Source: Tetragonia tetragonoides
Lineage: Eukaryota; Streptophyta; Magnoliopsida; Caryophyllales; Aizoaceae
Direction of reading: 5' to 3'
NCBI GenBank assembly: GCA_038025085.1
Contig: CM076152.1
Coordinates: 23,024,001 to 23,088,000, forward strand
Length of the DNA stretch: 64,000 nucleotides
Positions 40,696-52,208 of the stretch are shown in pieces (positions within the stretch are counted from its first letter, which is position 1; every line of letters starts with the position of its first letter). The position numbers and the translations under genes are program-made. Under the pieces are notes generated by a model that saw only the letters and a program-made list of their open reading frames with translations, did no database searches and was not told the origin of the DNA.

Positions 40696-42274
40696 TTCAT
40701 TTGCATTCAAAACGCGTAAATGCATTCAAAAGCTTGAGTTGAAGCTTGTTTGTACTTGTAAAAATCCTTGGTGTAGTTTCTCACTCAAATGAATGCAAAC
40801 AAAGTTATTGGATGGTTTCTCTGAAAATACAACACAAAAGAACTCAATCTCTTTCACCCTAGTCGTATGATGTTTTAAAATGCGTATATGCATTCAAAAG
40901 GTGGAGTTAAAGCTTGTTTGTACTTGTAAACATCCTTGGTGTAGTTTCTCACCCAAATGAATGCAAACAAAGCATTTGGGTGCTTTCTCTTAATATACAA
41001 CACAAAAGACTTCAATGAATGCAAGCAACATTCTCATTTGGGTTCTTTTGTGTTGTATTTTCAGAGAAAGCACCCAAAAGCTTTGTTTGCATTCATTGGA
41101 GTGAGAAACTACACCAAGGATGTTTACAAGTACAAACAAGCTTCAACTCAAGCTTTTGAATGTATTTACGCGTTTTAAAAGCTCATATGACTAGGGTGAA
41201 AGAGATTGAGGTCTTTTGTGTTGTATATTAAGAGAAAGCACCCAAATGCTTTGTTTGCATTCATTTGAGTGAGAAACTTCACCAAGGATGTTTACAAGTA
41301 CAAACAAGCTTTAACTCCACCCTTCGAATGCGTATACGCGTTTTAAAACCTCATACGACTAGGGTGAAAGAGATTGAGTTTTTTTGTGTTGTATTTTCAG
41401 GGAAAGCACCCAAAAGCTTTGTTTGCATTCATTGGAGTGAGAAACTACACCAAGGATGTTTACAAGTAGAAACAAGCTTCAACTCAAAATTTTGAATGTA
41501 TTTACGCGTTTTAAAAGCTCATATGACTAGGGTGAAAGAGATTGAGGTCTTTTGTGTTGTATATTAAGAGAAAGCACCCAAATGCTTTATTTGCATTCAT
41601 TTGAGTGAGAAACTACACCAAGAATGTTTACAAGTACAAATAAACTTTAACTCCACCTTTTGACTGCATTTACGCGTTTTAACAGTTCTTACATCTAGGG
41701 TGAAAGAGATTGAGTTCTTTTGTGTTGTATATTAAGAGAAAGCACCCAAATGCTTTGTTTGCATTCGTTTGAGTGAAAAACTACACCAAGGATGTTTACA
41801 AGTACAAACAAGCTTCAACTCAAGCTTTTAAATGCTTTACGCATTTTAACAGCTCTTACAAATAGGGTGAAAGAGATTGAGTTCTTTTGTGTTGTATATT
41901 AAGAAAAAGCTCGCAAATGCTTGTTTACATTCATTTGAGTGTGAAACTACCTCAAGGATGTTTACAACTACAAACAAGCTTGAACTCAAGCTTTTGAATG
42001 CATTTAAGCGTTTTAAAAGCTCATACGACAAGGGTGAAAGAGATTTGAGTTCTTTTGTGTTGTATATTAAGAGAACGCACCCAGATGTTTTCTTTGCATT
42101 CATTTGAGTGAGAAACTACACCAAAGATGGTTACAAGTGCAAACAAGCTTCAACTCAAGGTTTTGAAAGCATTTACGCATTTTAAAACCTCATTCGACTA
42201 GGGTGAAAGAGATTGAGGTGTTTTGTGTTGTATATTAAGAGAAAGCACCCAAATGCTTTGTTTTCATTCATTTG
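40696..42274. repeat. Inverted insert and plus satellite next to element 1
   Basis: A minus insert (about 40700-41015) is followed by plus monomers (about 41016-42274), together matching 25136-26710 at an offset of 15564. It ends in atttg, the left target duplication of element 1. Confidence 0.87.
42270..42274 (+). other. Element 1 left target site duplication
   Basis: atttg, repeated at 47534-47538. These are the standard satellite bases of cattcatttgag. Confidence 0.92.
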
Positions 42275-43058
42275 TGATACGTTTGGAATTACAACCTTAG
42301 CAATTTGTAAACAAAAACAGAGGATTAAGAGAAGAAAGGATAATAAGTATCAGCACCAAAGCTATAAAGGATTAAACCACCAAGCTATGGATAAAGAATA
42401 CTACTTGCTCACCAAATAACCCTAAGATTATTGTAAAGAACGCAAGATTTGTAAGAAGGCAGCAGCCGTGTATTTTTCATTCATCAACAAGTGCCTTTTA
42501 CATCAGCTGTTCTTACATATTTATAGGGGTCACAAATGTGCCCTAATAACCTAAGAATACTCTAGAAAGGGTGAGCTGTCCAAGAGTAGTGCTCAAGCAA
42601 AATGAAACTTCAGTATTTTGCCCAGAAATGAGCCAAATACGTGCAGTCCAATTTGGAGCGCATTTCCTTCCGTTTTGGACCACTTGGCAGCTGTTGCTTG
42701 TCCTTGCATAAGGACAAACGTGGGTGAGCTGTAAGGAGCCTCATTCTTCATCCTTACCTGCCCCATGTGCTCTTAGGCGCGCCTTACTCAGCAACTACTT
42801 AGGGAATTCAAATAACAACTAATTACATTTGTTAATTATGCTAATTACATGCAGGGTGCACTATAACTAACGCTAATCACAAATGCTTATTTGTACGGAT
42901 TAATCTTGTACGGACATAACCTAGATTAAGTGGCCAAAAGGACACTAAGACCTCTAGGACCAGAATTATCACCATTCAAACGTGAGAGAGTCCCAAATGC
43001 CATGATTAATGCATTAATGCTCACGCTCGTTACTTGATGACCTGATGCTAACGCATCA
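42275..43058 (-). repeat. Element 1 3' LTR (784 bp)
   Basis: Matches 46750-47533 with about 18 substitutions and no length change. It holds a TATA box (42518-42525, minus). It also codes for the last 43 residues of the pol frame, ending at 42926. Confidence 0.95.
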
Positions 43059-44560
43059 TCCTCCCCAACTTTTTTTGGATTTGCCCTCAAATCATCAAGG
43101 TATTCATCCTCCATATAAAGCAGCAGATCTCCCACATTAAAAGTTGCTGAAATTGAACTCTCTCCAGGCAGTTCAAGCTTGTATGCATTGTCGTTGATCT
43201 TCTCGATGATTTTAAAAGGGCCTTCTGATCTGGGCATCAACTTGTGCTTTCTTTTTGCTGGAAACCTCTCCTTCCTAAGGTGTAACCACACTAAATCTCC
43301 TTGCATTCTTGGCCAATAAAAGTGCTCACTTAAGACCTCAAGAGTCTTCACAATGCCAAAGTGGCCAGCCAATCCTCCTAAGTAAGCTTCCCTTATAAGT
43401 AGGTCTCGAATCGAGCCCTTAGAGATACACAATCTGTTGTGCTTGAAAAGGAACCCTTCATGAATGTGAAAAGGGCCTTTTTCCACCTCCTTGCTGCCAT
43501 CAAACATGGGAGAGAAATCTGGATCATCTTTGTAAAGTTCCCGTATGAAAGAGAAGCCTAAAACCTTGGCCTCGAGGATAGACAACATAGAATGTCGCCT
43601 TGATAAAGCATCGGCTACCACATTGCTTGCACCAGTTTTGTACTTAGATACAAAGGAGAATGATTGACGATATTCCACCCATTTAGCATGTCTTGAACTC
43701 AACTTGTGCTGCCCATTAATATACTTCAACGCTTCATGATCAGAGTGCAAAATGAACTGCCTTGGTTTTAAGTAATGAGCCCAATGATCAAGAGCCCTCA
43801 CAATTGCATAGAACTCTTTGTCATAAGTGCTGTAATTCCCTCTTGAACCATTCAACTTCTCACTGAAATAAGCAATAGGACGCTTATTTTGCACCAAAAC
43901 AGCTCCAATACCGGTTCCACAAGCATCACATTCCACTTCAAATGGTTGATCAAAGTTAGGCAAAGCTAGTATAGGGGTGGAGCTAAGCCTTTCCTTGATG
44001 GCCTCAAAAGCATTTTGAGCCATGGGAGTCCACTCAAAGACACCTTTCTTCATACAATCCGTAAGTGGTGCTAAAAGAGAGCTGAATTGCTTGATGAATC
44101 TTCTGTAAAAAGAAGCTAGCCCATGGAAGCTCCTTACTTGCGTGATGCTAGTAGGAGTAGGCCATGTCTTAATCGCCTCAACCTTGCTGGGATCAACAGC
44201 TATACCATCCTTGGACACAATGTAACCAAGAAACGTGACACTAGGAACAAAGAAATCACATTTCTCAAGCTTAGCAAACAGCTTGTATTGCCTTAGAGCC
44301 TCAAAAACGCGTGTTAGGTGCTGCACATGCTCAGAATCACTCTTAGAGTATATGAGAATATCATCAAAATACACAACAACAAATTTACCAATAAAGGAAC
44401 GCAATACCTCATTCATAAGACGCATGAATGTGCTAGGAGCATTGGACAACCCAAATGGCATTACAAGCCATTCATAAAGACCTCCTTTCGTCTTGAAGGC
44501 TGTCTTCCATTCATCCCCATCCTTCATTCTAATTTGATGGTAACCACTCCTCAAATCCAC
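42926..44560 (-). pseudogene. Element 1 reverse transcriptase, RNase H and integrase remnant
   Basis: In-frame continuation after the stop, 544 residues, with no ATG start of its own (first codon GTG). Residue numbers count from that codon. Reverse transcriptase motifs are DLRSGYHQIR (D2) and YFDD (D66, D67). RNase H residues D212, E249, D274 and D317 are present. The integrase zinc-binding region has only H400; the usual first histidine is Tyr393, and the two cysteines are lost. At about residue 420 the text jumps from FYWPRMQ to GDLVWLHLRKERFP, the C-terminal part, so the DDE catalytic core is deleted. The tail has no chromodomain and crosses into the 3' LTR at DALAS. Confidence 0.9.
43059..43076 (-). 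other. Element 1 polypurine tract
   Basis: Purine-rich run aaaaaaagttggggagga on the minus strand, directly upstream of the 3' LTR. It is the expected primer for plus-strand DNA synthesis and also lies inside the pol reading frame. Confidence 0.85.
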
Positions 44561-46582
44561 TTAGAAGAAGACACAAGAACCAAACAGCTCATCAAGCATA
44601 TCATCCAAGCGAGGAATTGGATATCTATACTTAATGGTAATGTTGTTAATTGAACGGCTATCAACACACATTCTCATGCTTCCATCCTTTTTTGGCACAA
44701 GGAGAGTTGGTACACTACAAGGACTCATGCTCTCTCTAATGTATCCCCTATCAAGTAACTCCTCTACTTGACGTTGTAACTCCTTAGTCTCTTGGGGATT
44801 ACATCTATAAGCTGCTTTGTTAGGAAGTGAGGCTCCCGGAACAAAGTCTATTTGATGCTCTATGCCCCTAATGGGTGGTAAACCATGGGGTAAATCAGAT
44901 GGGAACACGTCGACATACTTTTCAAGCAAAGGTTGCATTAACGCATGTAAAGGCTTTCCAACAATGTTCTCATTCTCTCCAAGCAACACCAGCATATAAA
45001 CAACATTTCCATGCACCATTTCATACTCTAAATCAGCACCTTTAACAATCATAGCATGCTTTGATAAGTTAGAAACAGAAGAACCCTCCCCAACTTGCGT
45101 TGCCCCACATAAAGACAATTTTGCGGGTTGCAAATTAATTTTCTTTCCCTGAACCTCAAAAGAGTAAACATTTCTAAAGCCATCATGCATTACTCTTCTA
45201 TCATATAACCAAGGTCTACCTAACAGCAAATGACAAGCATCCATGGGGATCACATCACACAAAATCTCATCATTGTATACTTTTTCAATCGAAAAAGGGA
45301 TTGTGACTTGTTTTGTTACCTTGGCTTTGCTTCCCTTCTCTAACCATTGCAAGGAATAAGGATGAGGGTGTTCTTTGGTGGCCAATCCAAGCTTTTCCAC
45401 CATGAGAGTGGATGCCACATTGGTGCAAGAACCGCCATCAATGATTAAAGTGCAAAGCTTTTCTTTCACGGTGCACTTGGTTTGAAATATCTTCTCCCTT
45501 TGAGATAGTGTCTCCTCTGCCTCTCTAGCATGAAGGACCCTTTGAACCAGCAAGAGAGGTGAGTCTTGGTCAGGTTCAATGTCCAATTCATCGTCAATAG
45601 ATTGCTCTTCATTCTGCTCCTTCTCGTCATCTAATTGCCTAAGCTCATCATACTCACGGAGAGATAACACTCTCTTGTTGGGGCACTCAGCTTGAAAGTG
45701 TCCATAGCCTTGACACTTGAAGCATTTCCTAGAGAGAGATGGTCTAAGAGCATCCTTGTTGGCCTTAGGATCTCTAGGAAACCTTTTGTCATTTTCGCTC
45801 CCTTTAGAAGAACTTTCTGCCCGAGGAGTAAAACTCCTAAATGAGGGCTTTGCTGCTGGTTTCTTAGCTCTCTCTTGCTTTTCAATCTTCAAAGCCAACT
45901 TGTATACATCATCTAGAGACCAAAAAGGCTGTACTTCAACTCTATTACCAACATTGGTGTCTAAACCAGAAATAAAACGCGCAATTGAGAGTTGTGGATC
46001 CTCTACAATGCCAGTTCTGATTTGTAGTTGCTCAAAATCTCTAATGTAATCTACTACACTTAGAGTTCCCTGACTGAAATTTGTGAGCTTGAGGTAGAGA
46101 TCTTGAGTATAGGAAGGGGGCACAAAGCGTTTGTGCATGATTTTCTTAAGCTTGGGCCATGAACGCACCCTAGATTTACCCAAACGCTCTCTTTGTAGTT
46201 TCATGCTTTCATACCACAAAGAAGCATACTTTTTGAGCTTCAAAACAGCAACTTTGAAACTCTTTTCCTCACAATACCCCTTGGTATCAAACAATCTACC
46301 CATTTGTTGTTCCCACTCCAAATAGTCATCTGGGTTTGTACCACCATCAAAATCAGGGGGTTCAAACTTTAAATCACCCCATGGCTCATCTTTTCCCCTT
46401 GGACTAAGAGAACCATCATCATCACCTCGACCACGAGCTCTACCTCTACCAATGTTGAGAAAATCAGTCATTTGTTGGGTGAGGTTGCTAAGTTGTTCCT
46501 TAACCTCACGCATCTCCCTTTCTCTCCTAAGCTCTTTAGCTTGCTCAAGAGTTAAATTTCTGGGTATTTGTTCATCATCCAT
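44561..46582 (-). pseudogene. Element 1 gag, protease and reverse transcriptase N-part
   Basis: Frame of 673 residues from ATG 46582, about 150 bases below the primer site. Gag core lies at about residues 65-240, followed by a CCHC zinc knuckle (C287, C290, H295, C300, in CFKCQGYGHFQAEC). The aspartic protease has IIDGGSC with D382. The first part of reverse transcriptase spans about 570-673. Codon 674 is TAA (44561-44563) just before the first catalytic aspartate motif of reverse transcriptase. The same frame continues without shift below 44561, so this is a nonsense mutation in a formerly continuous gag-pol frame. Without suppression of the stop, no active polymerase is made. Confidence 0.9.
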
Positions 46583-46735
46583 GGCTGTTTGTGAGTTTGG
46601 TTGTGTTTAAGCTAGGAATTGTGTTTGGGCTGTAAATGGGTTCTTTTGTGACTCAAAGATTGGAACTTTGGACGTGATTAAGACAAGAAAGGAGAGAACT
46701 TTGATGAGAGAAAATGGTGCTAAGGTTAAACCTAT
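46583..46735 (-). other. Element 1 untranslated leader
   Basis: About 150 bases between primer site and gag start. No further motif is recognised. Confidence 0.7.
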
Positions 46736-46747
46736 GCTCTGATACCA
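46736..46747 (-). other. Element 1 primer binding site
   Basis: TGGTATCAGAGC on the minus strand, two bases inside the 5' LTR. It matches the 3' end of plant initiator Met-tRNA, the usual primer for Ty3/gypsy elements. Confidence 0.93.
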
Positions 46748-46749
46748 AA

Positions 46750-47533
46750 TGATACGTTTGGAATTACAACCTTAGCAATTTGTAAACAAAAACAGAGGAT
46801 TAAGAGAAGAAAAGATAATGAGTATCACCACCAAAGCTATAAAGGATTAAACCAACAAGCTATGGATAAAGAATACTACTTGCTCACCAAATAACCCTAA
46901 GATTATTGTAAAAAACTCAAGATTTGTAAGAAGGCAGCAGCCGTGTATTTTTCATTCATCAACAAGTGCCTTTTACATTAGCTGTTCTTACATATTTATA
47001 GGGGTCACAAATGTGCCCTAATAACCTAAGAATACTCTAGAACGGGTGAGCTGTCCAAGAGTAGTGCCCAAGCAAAATGAAACTTCAGTATTTTGCCCAG
47101 AAATGAGCCAAATACGTGCAGTACAATTTGGAGCGCATTTCCTTCCGTTTTGGACCACTTGACAGCTGTTGCTTGTCCTTGCATAAGGATAAACGTGGGT
47201 GAGCTGTAAGGAGCCTCATTCTTCACCCTTACCTGCCCCATGTGCTCTTAGGCGCGCCTTACTCAGCAACTATTTAGGGAATTCAAATAACAACTAATTA
47301 CATTTGTTAAATATGCTAATTACATGCAGGGTGCACTATAACTAACACTAATCACAAATGCTTATTTGTACGGATTAATCTTGTACGGACATAACCTAGA
47401 TTAAGTGGCCAAAAGGACACCAAGACCTCTAGGACCAGAATTATCACCATTCAAACGTGAGAGAGTCCCAAATGCCATGATTAATGCATTAATGCTCACG
47501 CTCGTAACTTGATGACCTGATGCTAACGCATCA
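46750..47533 (-). repeat. Element 1 5' LTR (784 bp)
   Basis: Promoter-bearing LTR in element sense, with a TATA box at 46993-47000. Its outer end abuts the right target duplication atttg at 47534. Confidence 0.95.
46993..47000 (-). promoter_or_regulatory. TATA box of element 1 5' LTR
   Basis: TATAAATA on the minus strand, in a block strongly conserved with the element 2 LTR. It is the likely core promoter of the genomic transcript. The equivalent in the 3' LTR is at 42518-42525. Confidence 0.7.
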
Positions 47534-47548
47534 ATTTGAGTGAGAAAC
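47534..47548 (+). repeat. 15-bp satellite spacer between elements 1 and 2
   Basis: Satellite bases atttgagtgagaaac. The first five are the right target duplication of element 1, and the last five (gaaac) are the left target duplication of element 2. They are the only satellite left between two opposite insertions. Confidence 0.95.
47544..47548 (+). other. Element 2 left target site duplication
   Basis: gaaac, repeated at 56828-56832. These are the standard satellite bases of gagaaactac. Confidence 0.92.
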
Positions 47549-48511
47549 TGATGCGTTGGCATCAAGCTCCTCTCTTCAGTTATGTGCCATACGATCTGTT
47601 CTTGGTCCATCAATGATTTTATCATGTTCTATGGCACTCTTTTAGTACATGGTGCCTTCATTAATGGTCCTAGGGGCCTAATGTCCTTTCAATGGCATTA
47701 ACCTGATTAGTCCGTACATTATTAGTCCGTACAACATGCCGTGCACATGCCCGTACACAAATAACCTTGCAATTGGCTTAATTATCATGATTAGATGATT
47801 AACATGGTTTTTGTCCGTACAAATGTTGGTACACATGTTCGTACTTAGTTAGCTTAATTATGTTGCATGTAATTAGTTAATTAGGATGTTTTAATTGCAT
47901 TTTGAATTCCCTAAGTAGCTGCTGAATGAGGAGAGTCTAAAAGCACATGGGATGGATAAGGATGAAGCTTGAGGCTCCTCTTACAGCTCACCCACGTTTG
48001 TCCTTGTGCAAGGACAAGCAACAGCTGTCAAGTGGTCCAAAACGGAAGGAAATGCGCTCCAAATTGTACTGCACGTATTTGGCTCATTTCTGGGCAAAAT
48101 ATTGAAGTTTCATTTTGCTTGGGCACTACTCTTGGACAGCTCACCCTTTCTAGAGTATTCTTAGGTTATTAGGGCACATTTGTGACCCCTATAAATATGT
48201 AAGAACAGCTGATGTAAAAGGCACTTGATGATGAATGAAAATATGAAATGGCTGCTGCCTTTTGCTTACAAACCTTGTTGTTCTTTATAATGTCCTTAGG
48301 GATATTTGGTGAAACAAGTAATATCCTTTAGCCTTGACTTGGTGGTTAAATCCTTTATAGTCCTGGTGGTGGTGCTATCTATCCTCCCTCTTCTTATTTT
48401 TCGTTTCATTTACTTCGTTTTCAATCTTTATAATCGCAAAACAAACAAAATATTATCAAAATACCCATTGTTCGAAAACGAGCTAAAAGCTTCAGTTTTG
48501 CTAACGCATCA
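47549..48511 (+). repeat. Element 2 LTR a (outer 5')
   Basis: LTR of 963 bp with TGATGCG and CATCA ends. From about 47910 to 48230 (aattccctaag through the TATA box and beyond) it closely resembles the element 1 LTR. The first 350 bp and the last 250 bp are largely different. Confidence 0.95.
48190..48197 (+). promoter_or_regulatory. TATA box of element 2 LTR a
   Basis: tataaata in the block shared with element 1. Equivalent boxes lie at 50962, 53734 and 56506 in the other LTRs, so the array could have up to four promoters. Confidence 0.7.
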
Positions 48512-48513
48512 GT

Positions 48514-48525
48514 TGGTATCAGAGC
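48514..48525 (+). other. Element 2 primer binding site, unit 1
   Basis: tggtatcagagc two bases after LTR a, matching initiator Met-tRNA as in element 1. Confidence 0.93.
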
Positions 48526-49436
48526 TTTGGTTTTCTTTGCTCGTTAATTCAGAGGTTTTTCTTCATTGAAGAGTTCTCTTTCACCTGGTTTTGGTTTCAA
48601 GGAAAAAGGTTGGGATTTTGGTACTCAAGTAAGCATTTTCCCTCGGTGACTCCTACTGGACGTGCGATTGGGCCAAGCTGAGGATCTTTGTTTTTGGAGG
48701 CGTTTCAAAAGGTAAAGGTGTCAACTTTGATACTTTTCTGAGTTCCTTAGACATTTATCTTTCAGAATATCTTGGTGGTTTTGCTTAAATCGTTGTGGGT
48801 TGGAGCAGTTTATTGTGAGAAGTTGCTATATGTGCTGAGCGTGAACTAGGATCTTGTTTGTTGTGTTGCTTGTTTGTTCTGGATTTTACCTGCATATTTG
48901 TGGTGAACCTTGAGGGATTTCTAACTGGTTATCTTATTTGGGGTTCTATCGTTGTTATCCAAGTGGTTTGAAGTTGAAAGGTTGAGTCTTTGGCCTTCAT
49001 TTGTGCTCAAACATTTTGTTGGTCTTGCTGGAATACAACCAGGAGTCATTTTGGCGTTTTGTTAATATCTCAAGATATAGAGATCCATTTTATGCCTTTC
49101 TTGGTCCTGTAGACTCCTAAGACCTTATACTACAAAGTTATCTTGGTAGATATCTGGTTTATTCCCCCATGTATGTGAGAAAGTTTGAGATTTGTTGAGC
49201 TGTTCGTGTACGTGCAAAATTTGGAATTGTTGTGTTTGAAGTTGAGCTGTTGCAATTGGCATTTGTTCTCTTATGGATCTTTGTTGAAACTGGAATTGGG
49301 GGTTGAATTATTGGATAATTTTGATTATTCATTGCATTTGATTGTCTTATCCCGTCACTCCATAACACCGAGTCCACAAAGAACCCAAAAACAGCCCAAA
49401 CACCATCCGAACTCAAACACAACCTAACTCCACAAA
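48526..49436 (+). other. Element 2 leader, unit 1
   Basis: About 910 bases, rich in T, between primer site and gag start. No long plus-strand frame and no recognised motif. It is much longer than the element 1 leader. Repeated at 51298-52208 and 54070-54980. Confidence 0.65.
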
Positions 49437-50417
49437 ATGCCTCGTCTTTATGATACCAAGTATAATGATGATGACTTAGAGATAGACTTTCCTAAATTTG
49501 GTGGGTTCCTCTATTCTGAAGATTTTTATACGTGGCTTAAGACGGTGGACGAATGGTTTAAAGTCTTGGAGTTTTCTAATCGCAAGAAAATAGAACTTGT
49601 GACGAGTTCTTTTGATTGCGATGCTTTGATTTGGTGAGAACTCTTAGAAATCAGAAGAAGAAGGATTGGAAAGGGAAAAATCCAAAGCTGGAGTGAGATG
49701 CGTGAAGAGCTCATTAGAAAGTTTGTGCCAAAGTTCACGTCACGAGCTTTTTACACTCAACACAACCTTGAGCAAGTAGCTAGTGTGAAAGCTACTGAAA
49801 ATGCAGCTCCCATAATTGTGAGCCTAGAGGAATGGAAAATGATTGGTGAAGAATTTCAAGAACCCACTTTGTTTAAAGAAGAACAAAAAGACGACCCGAG
49901 CAATGTTCTTGATTCAGCAATCATTGTGGAAGAGTTACAAACCCATGGTGAAGAAACTGTCATTTGTGACGATATCGTGCAAGCTGCACAAGGAGCAAAT
50001 TACAGCAGCATACAGACAAGATTGCCAACAAGTTCCTTGACCTTTTTATCTCATTTCATCTTGTTTGACGATGTATTCAAGTGGCAAAAGTTTGATGTGG
50101 CAGATTATACGAATTTCCCTAGAGTAGGGATTGGTACAATCGTGCCACTGTTCTTTAAGGTACAAATGCAGCAACATTGTAAAGATGTCACGAGATCAAT
50201 TGGGGCTTGGATTAGAGGCCGTATTCGGGGTGGAAAGTTCAGCACCTACATCAGTCAGCTTCATTGGAAAGCTTTCTACTTCCAGGACTTGAGGGCAAGT
50301 CCTAAACAACACCGAGTGTATGATGCGTTGGCATCAAGCTCCTCTCTTCAGTTATGTGCCATACGATCTGTTCTTGGTCCATCAATGATTTTATCATGTT
50401 CTATGGCACTCTTTTAG
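49437..50417 (+). pseudogene. Element 2 broken gag with pol tail, unit 1
   Basis: One frame from ATG 49437 to the stop at 50417, interrupted by an in-frame TGA at 49635-49637. Before the TGA, 66 residues resemble the start of Ty3/gypsy Gag (DFPKFGGFLYSEDFYTWL). After it come Gag-like words (GKIQSWSEM, LIRKFVPKF), then an acidic region with no recognised domain. The end, FQDLRASPK...DALASS, resembles the tail of element 1 pol (DDLRANPK...DALASG). There is no zinc knuckle or enzyme domain. The frame enters the next LTR at 50321. The TGA stands where Ty3 Gag usually has a tryptophan. Confidence 0.8.
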
Positions 50418-51283
50418 TACATGGTGCCTTCATTAATGGTCCTAGGGGCCTAATGTCCTTTCAATGGCATTAACCTGATTAGTCCGTACATTATTAGTCC
50501 GTACAACATGCCGTGCACATGCCCGTACACAAATAACCTTGCAATTGGCTTAATTATCATGATTAGATGATTAACATGGTTTTTGTCCGTACAAATGTTG
50601 GTACACATGTTCGTACTTAGTTAGCTTAATTATGTTGCATGTAATTAGTTAATTAGGATGTTTTAATTGCATTTTGAATTCCCTAAGTAGCTGCTGAATG
50701 AGGAGAGTCTAAAAGCACATGGGATGGATAAGGATGAAGCTTGAGGCTCCTCTTACAGCTCACCCACGTTTGTCCTTGTGCAAGGACAAGCAACAGCTGT
50801 CAAGTGGTCCAAAACGGAAGGAAATGCGCTCCAAATTGTACTGCACGTATTTGGCTCATTTCTGGGCAAAATATTGAAGTTTCATTTTGCTTGGGCACTA
50901 CTCTTGGACAGCTCACCCTTTCTAGAGTATTCTTAGGTTATTAGGGCACATTTGTGACCCCTATAAATATGTAAGAACAGCTGATGTAAAAGGCACTTGA
51001 TGATGAATGAAAATATGAAATGGCTGCTGCCTTTTGCTTACAAACCTTGTTGTTCTTTATAATGTCCTTAGGGATATTTGGTGAAACAAGTAATATCCTT
51101 TAGCCTTGACTTGGTGGTTAAATCCTTTATAGTCCTGGTGGTGGTGCTATCTATCCTCCCTCTTCTTATTTTTCGTTTCATTTACTTCGTTTTCAATCTT
51201 TATAATCGCAAAACAAACAAAATATTATCAAAATACCCATTGTTCGAAAACGAGCTAAAAGCTTCAGTTTTGCTAACGCATCA
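50321..51283 (+). repeat. Element 2 LTR b (inner)
   Basis: 963 bp, with no difference from LTR a at the variable positions I compared. TATA box at 50962. Confidence 0.95.
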
Positions 51284-51285
51284 GT

Positions 51286-51297
51286 TGGTATCAGAGC
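51286..51297 (+). other. Element 2 primer binding site, unit 2
   Basis: tggtatcagagc, same spacing as in unit 1. Confidence 0.92.
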
Positions 51298-52208
51298 TTT
51301 GGTTTTCTTTGCTCGTTAATTCAGAGGTTTTTCTTCATTGAAGAGTTCTCTTTCACCTGGTTTTGGTTTCAAGGAAAAAGGTTGGGATTTTGGTACTCAA
51401 GTAAGCATTTTCCCTCGGTGACTCCTACTGGACGTGCGATTGGGCCAAGCTGAGGATCTTTGTTTTTGGAGGCGTTTCAAAAGGTAAAGGTGTCAACTTT
51501 GATACTTTTCTGAGTTCCTTAGACATTTATCTTTCAGAATATCTTGGTGGTTTTGCTTAAATCGTTGTGGGTTGGAGCAGTTTATTGTGAGAAGTTGCTA
51601 TATGTGCTGAGCGTGAACTAGGATCTTGTTTGTTGTGTTGCTTGTTTGTTCTGGATTTTACCTGCATATTTGTGGTGAACCTTGAGGGATTTCTAACTGG
51701 TTATCTTATTTGGGGTTCTATCGTTGTTATCCAAGTGGTTTGAAGTTGAAAGGTTGAGTCTTTGGCCTTCATTTGTGCTCAAACATTTTGTTGGTCTTGC
51801 TGGAATACAACCAGGAGTCATTTTGGCGTTTTGTTAATATCTCAAGATATAGAGATCCATTTTATGCCTTTCTTGGTCCTGTAGACTCCTAAGACCTTAT
51901 ACTACAAAGTTATCTTGGTAGATATCTGGTTTATTCCCCCATGTATGTGAGAAAGTTTGAGATTTGTTGAGCTGTTCGTGTACGTGCAAAATTTGGAATT
52001 GTTGTGTTTGAAGTTGAGCTGTTGCAATTGGCATTTGTTCTCTTATGGATCTTTGTTGAAACTGGAATTGGGGGTTGAATTATTGGATAATTTTGATTAT
52101 TCATTGCATTTGATTGTCTTATCCCGTCACTCCATAACACCGAGTCCACAAAGAACCCAAAAACAGCCCAAACACCATCCGAACTCAAACACAACCTAAC
52201 TCCACAAA

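Larger units (their letters stand above)
1..42274. repeat. 168-bp satellite array, left arm
   Basis: Tandem array with a 168-bp period; for example the phase mark gaaagagatt recurs at 173 and 341. A typical monomer is about 36% G+C. It carries HindIII sites (aagctt), an NsiI-type palindrome (atgcat) and usually an MluI site (acgcgt), plus a short dyad of aaagca and tgcttt around a six-base loop. The length is near one nucleosome repeat, as in many plant centromeric satellites. Blocks on both strands alternate and are listed separately; edges are accurate to about 10 bases. No protein-coding gene is supported here apart from the captured copia fragment. Confidence 0.95.
42275..47533 (-). mobile_element. 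Element 1: CRM-like Ty3/gypsy retrotransposon
   Basis: LTR retrotransposon of 5259 bp on the minus strand. It has two 784-bp LTRs with TG/CA ends (TGATGCG...TATCA in element sense), a Met-tRNA primer site and a purine tract. A 5-bp target duplication (atttg at 42270-42274 and 47534-47538) marks insertion into satellite. The internal region encodes Gag, protease, reverse transcriptase, RNase H and integrase remnants in one frame, which is broken by a stop codon and an internal deletion. Pol runs into the 3' LTR, and no chromodomain is visible. Both traits fit the CRM centromeric chromovirus lineage; the lineage call is inference. LTRs differ at about 18 sites by eye (about 2.3%). Confidence 0.9.

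Noticed and set aside
1..42274. Many 60-110 residue open frames with similar peptides (for example NILGVVSHSNECKQ) on both strands
   Set aside because: The monomer is 168 bp, divisible by three, so any open frame repeats from monomer to monomer. The same peptide appears in many copies and on both strands, with no start context, codon bias or domain. These are satellite artefacts.
44235..46325. Plus-strand frames of 64-111 residues inside element 1
   Set aside because: They are antisense shadows of the gag-pol frame and show no domain.
47401..47625. Minus-strand frame of 74 residues across the outer end of the element 1 LTR
   Set aside because: It joins LTR, the 15-bp spacer and the start of element 2 on the wrong strand; it is a chance frame over two insertion junctions.
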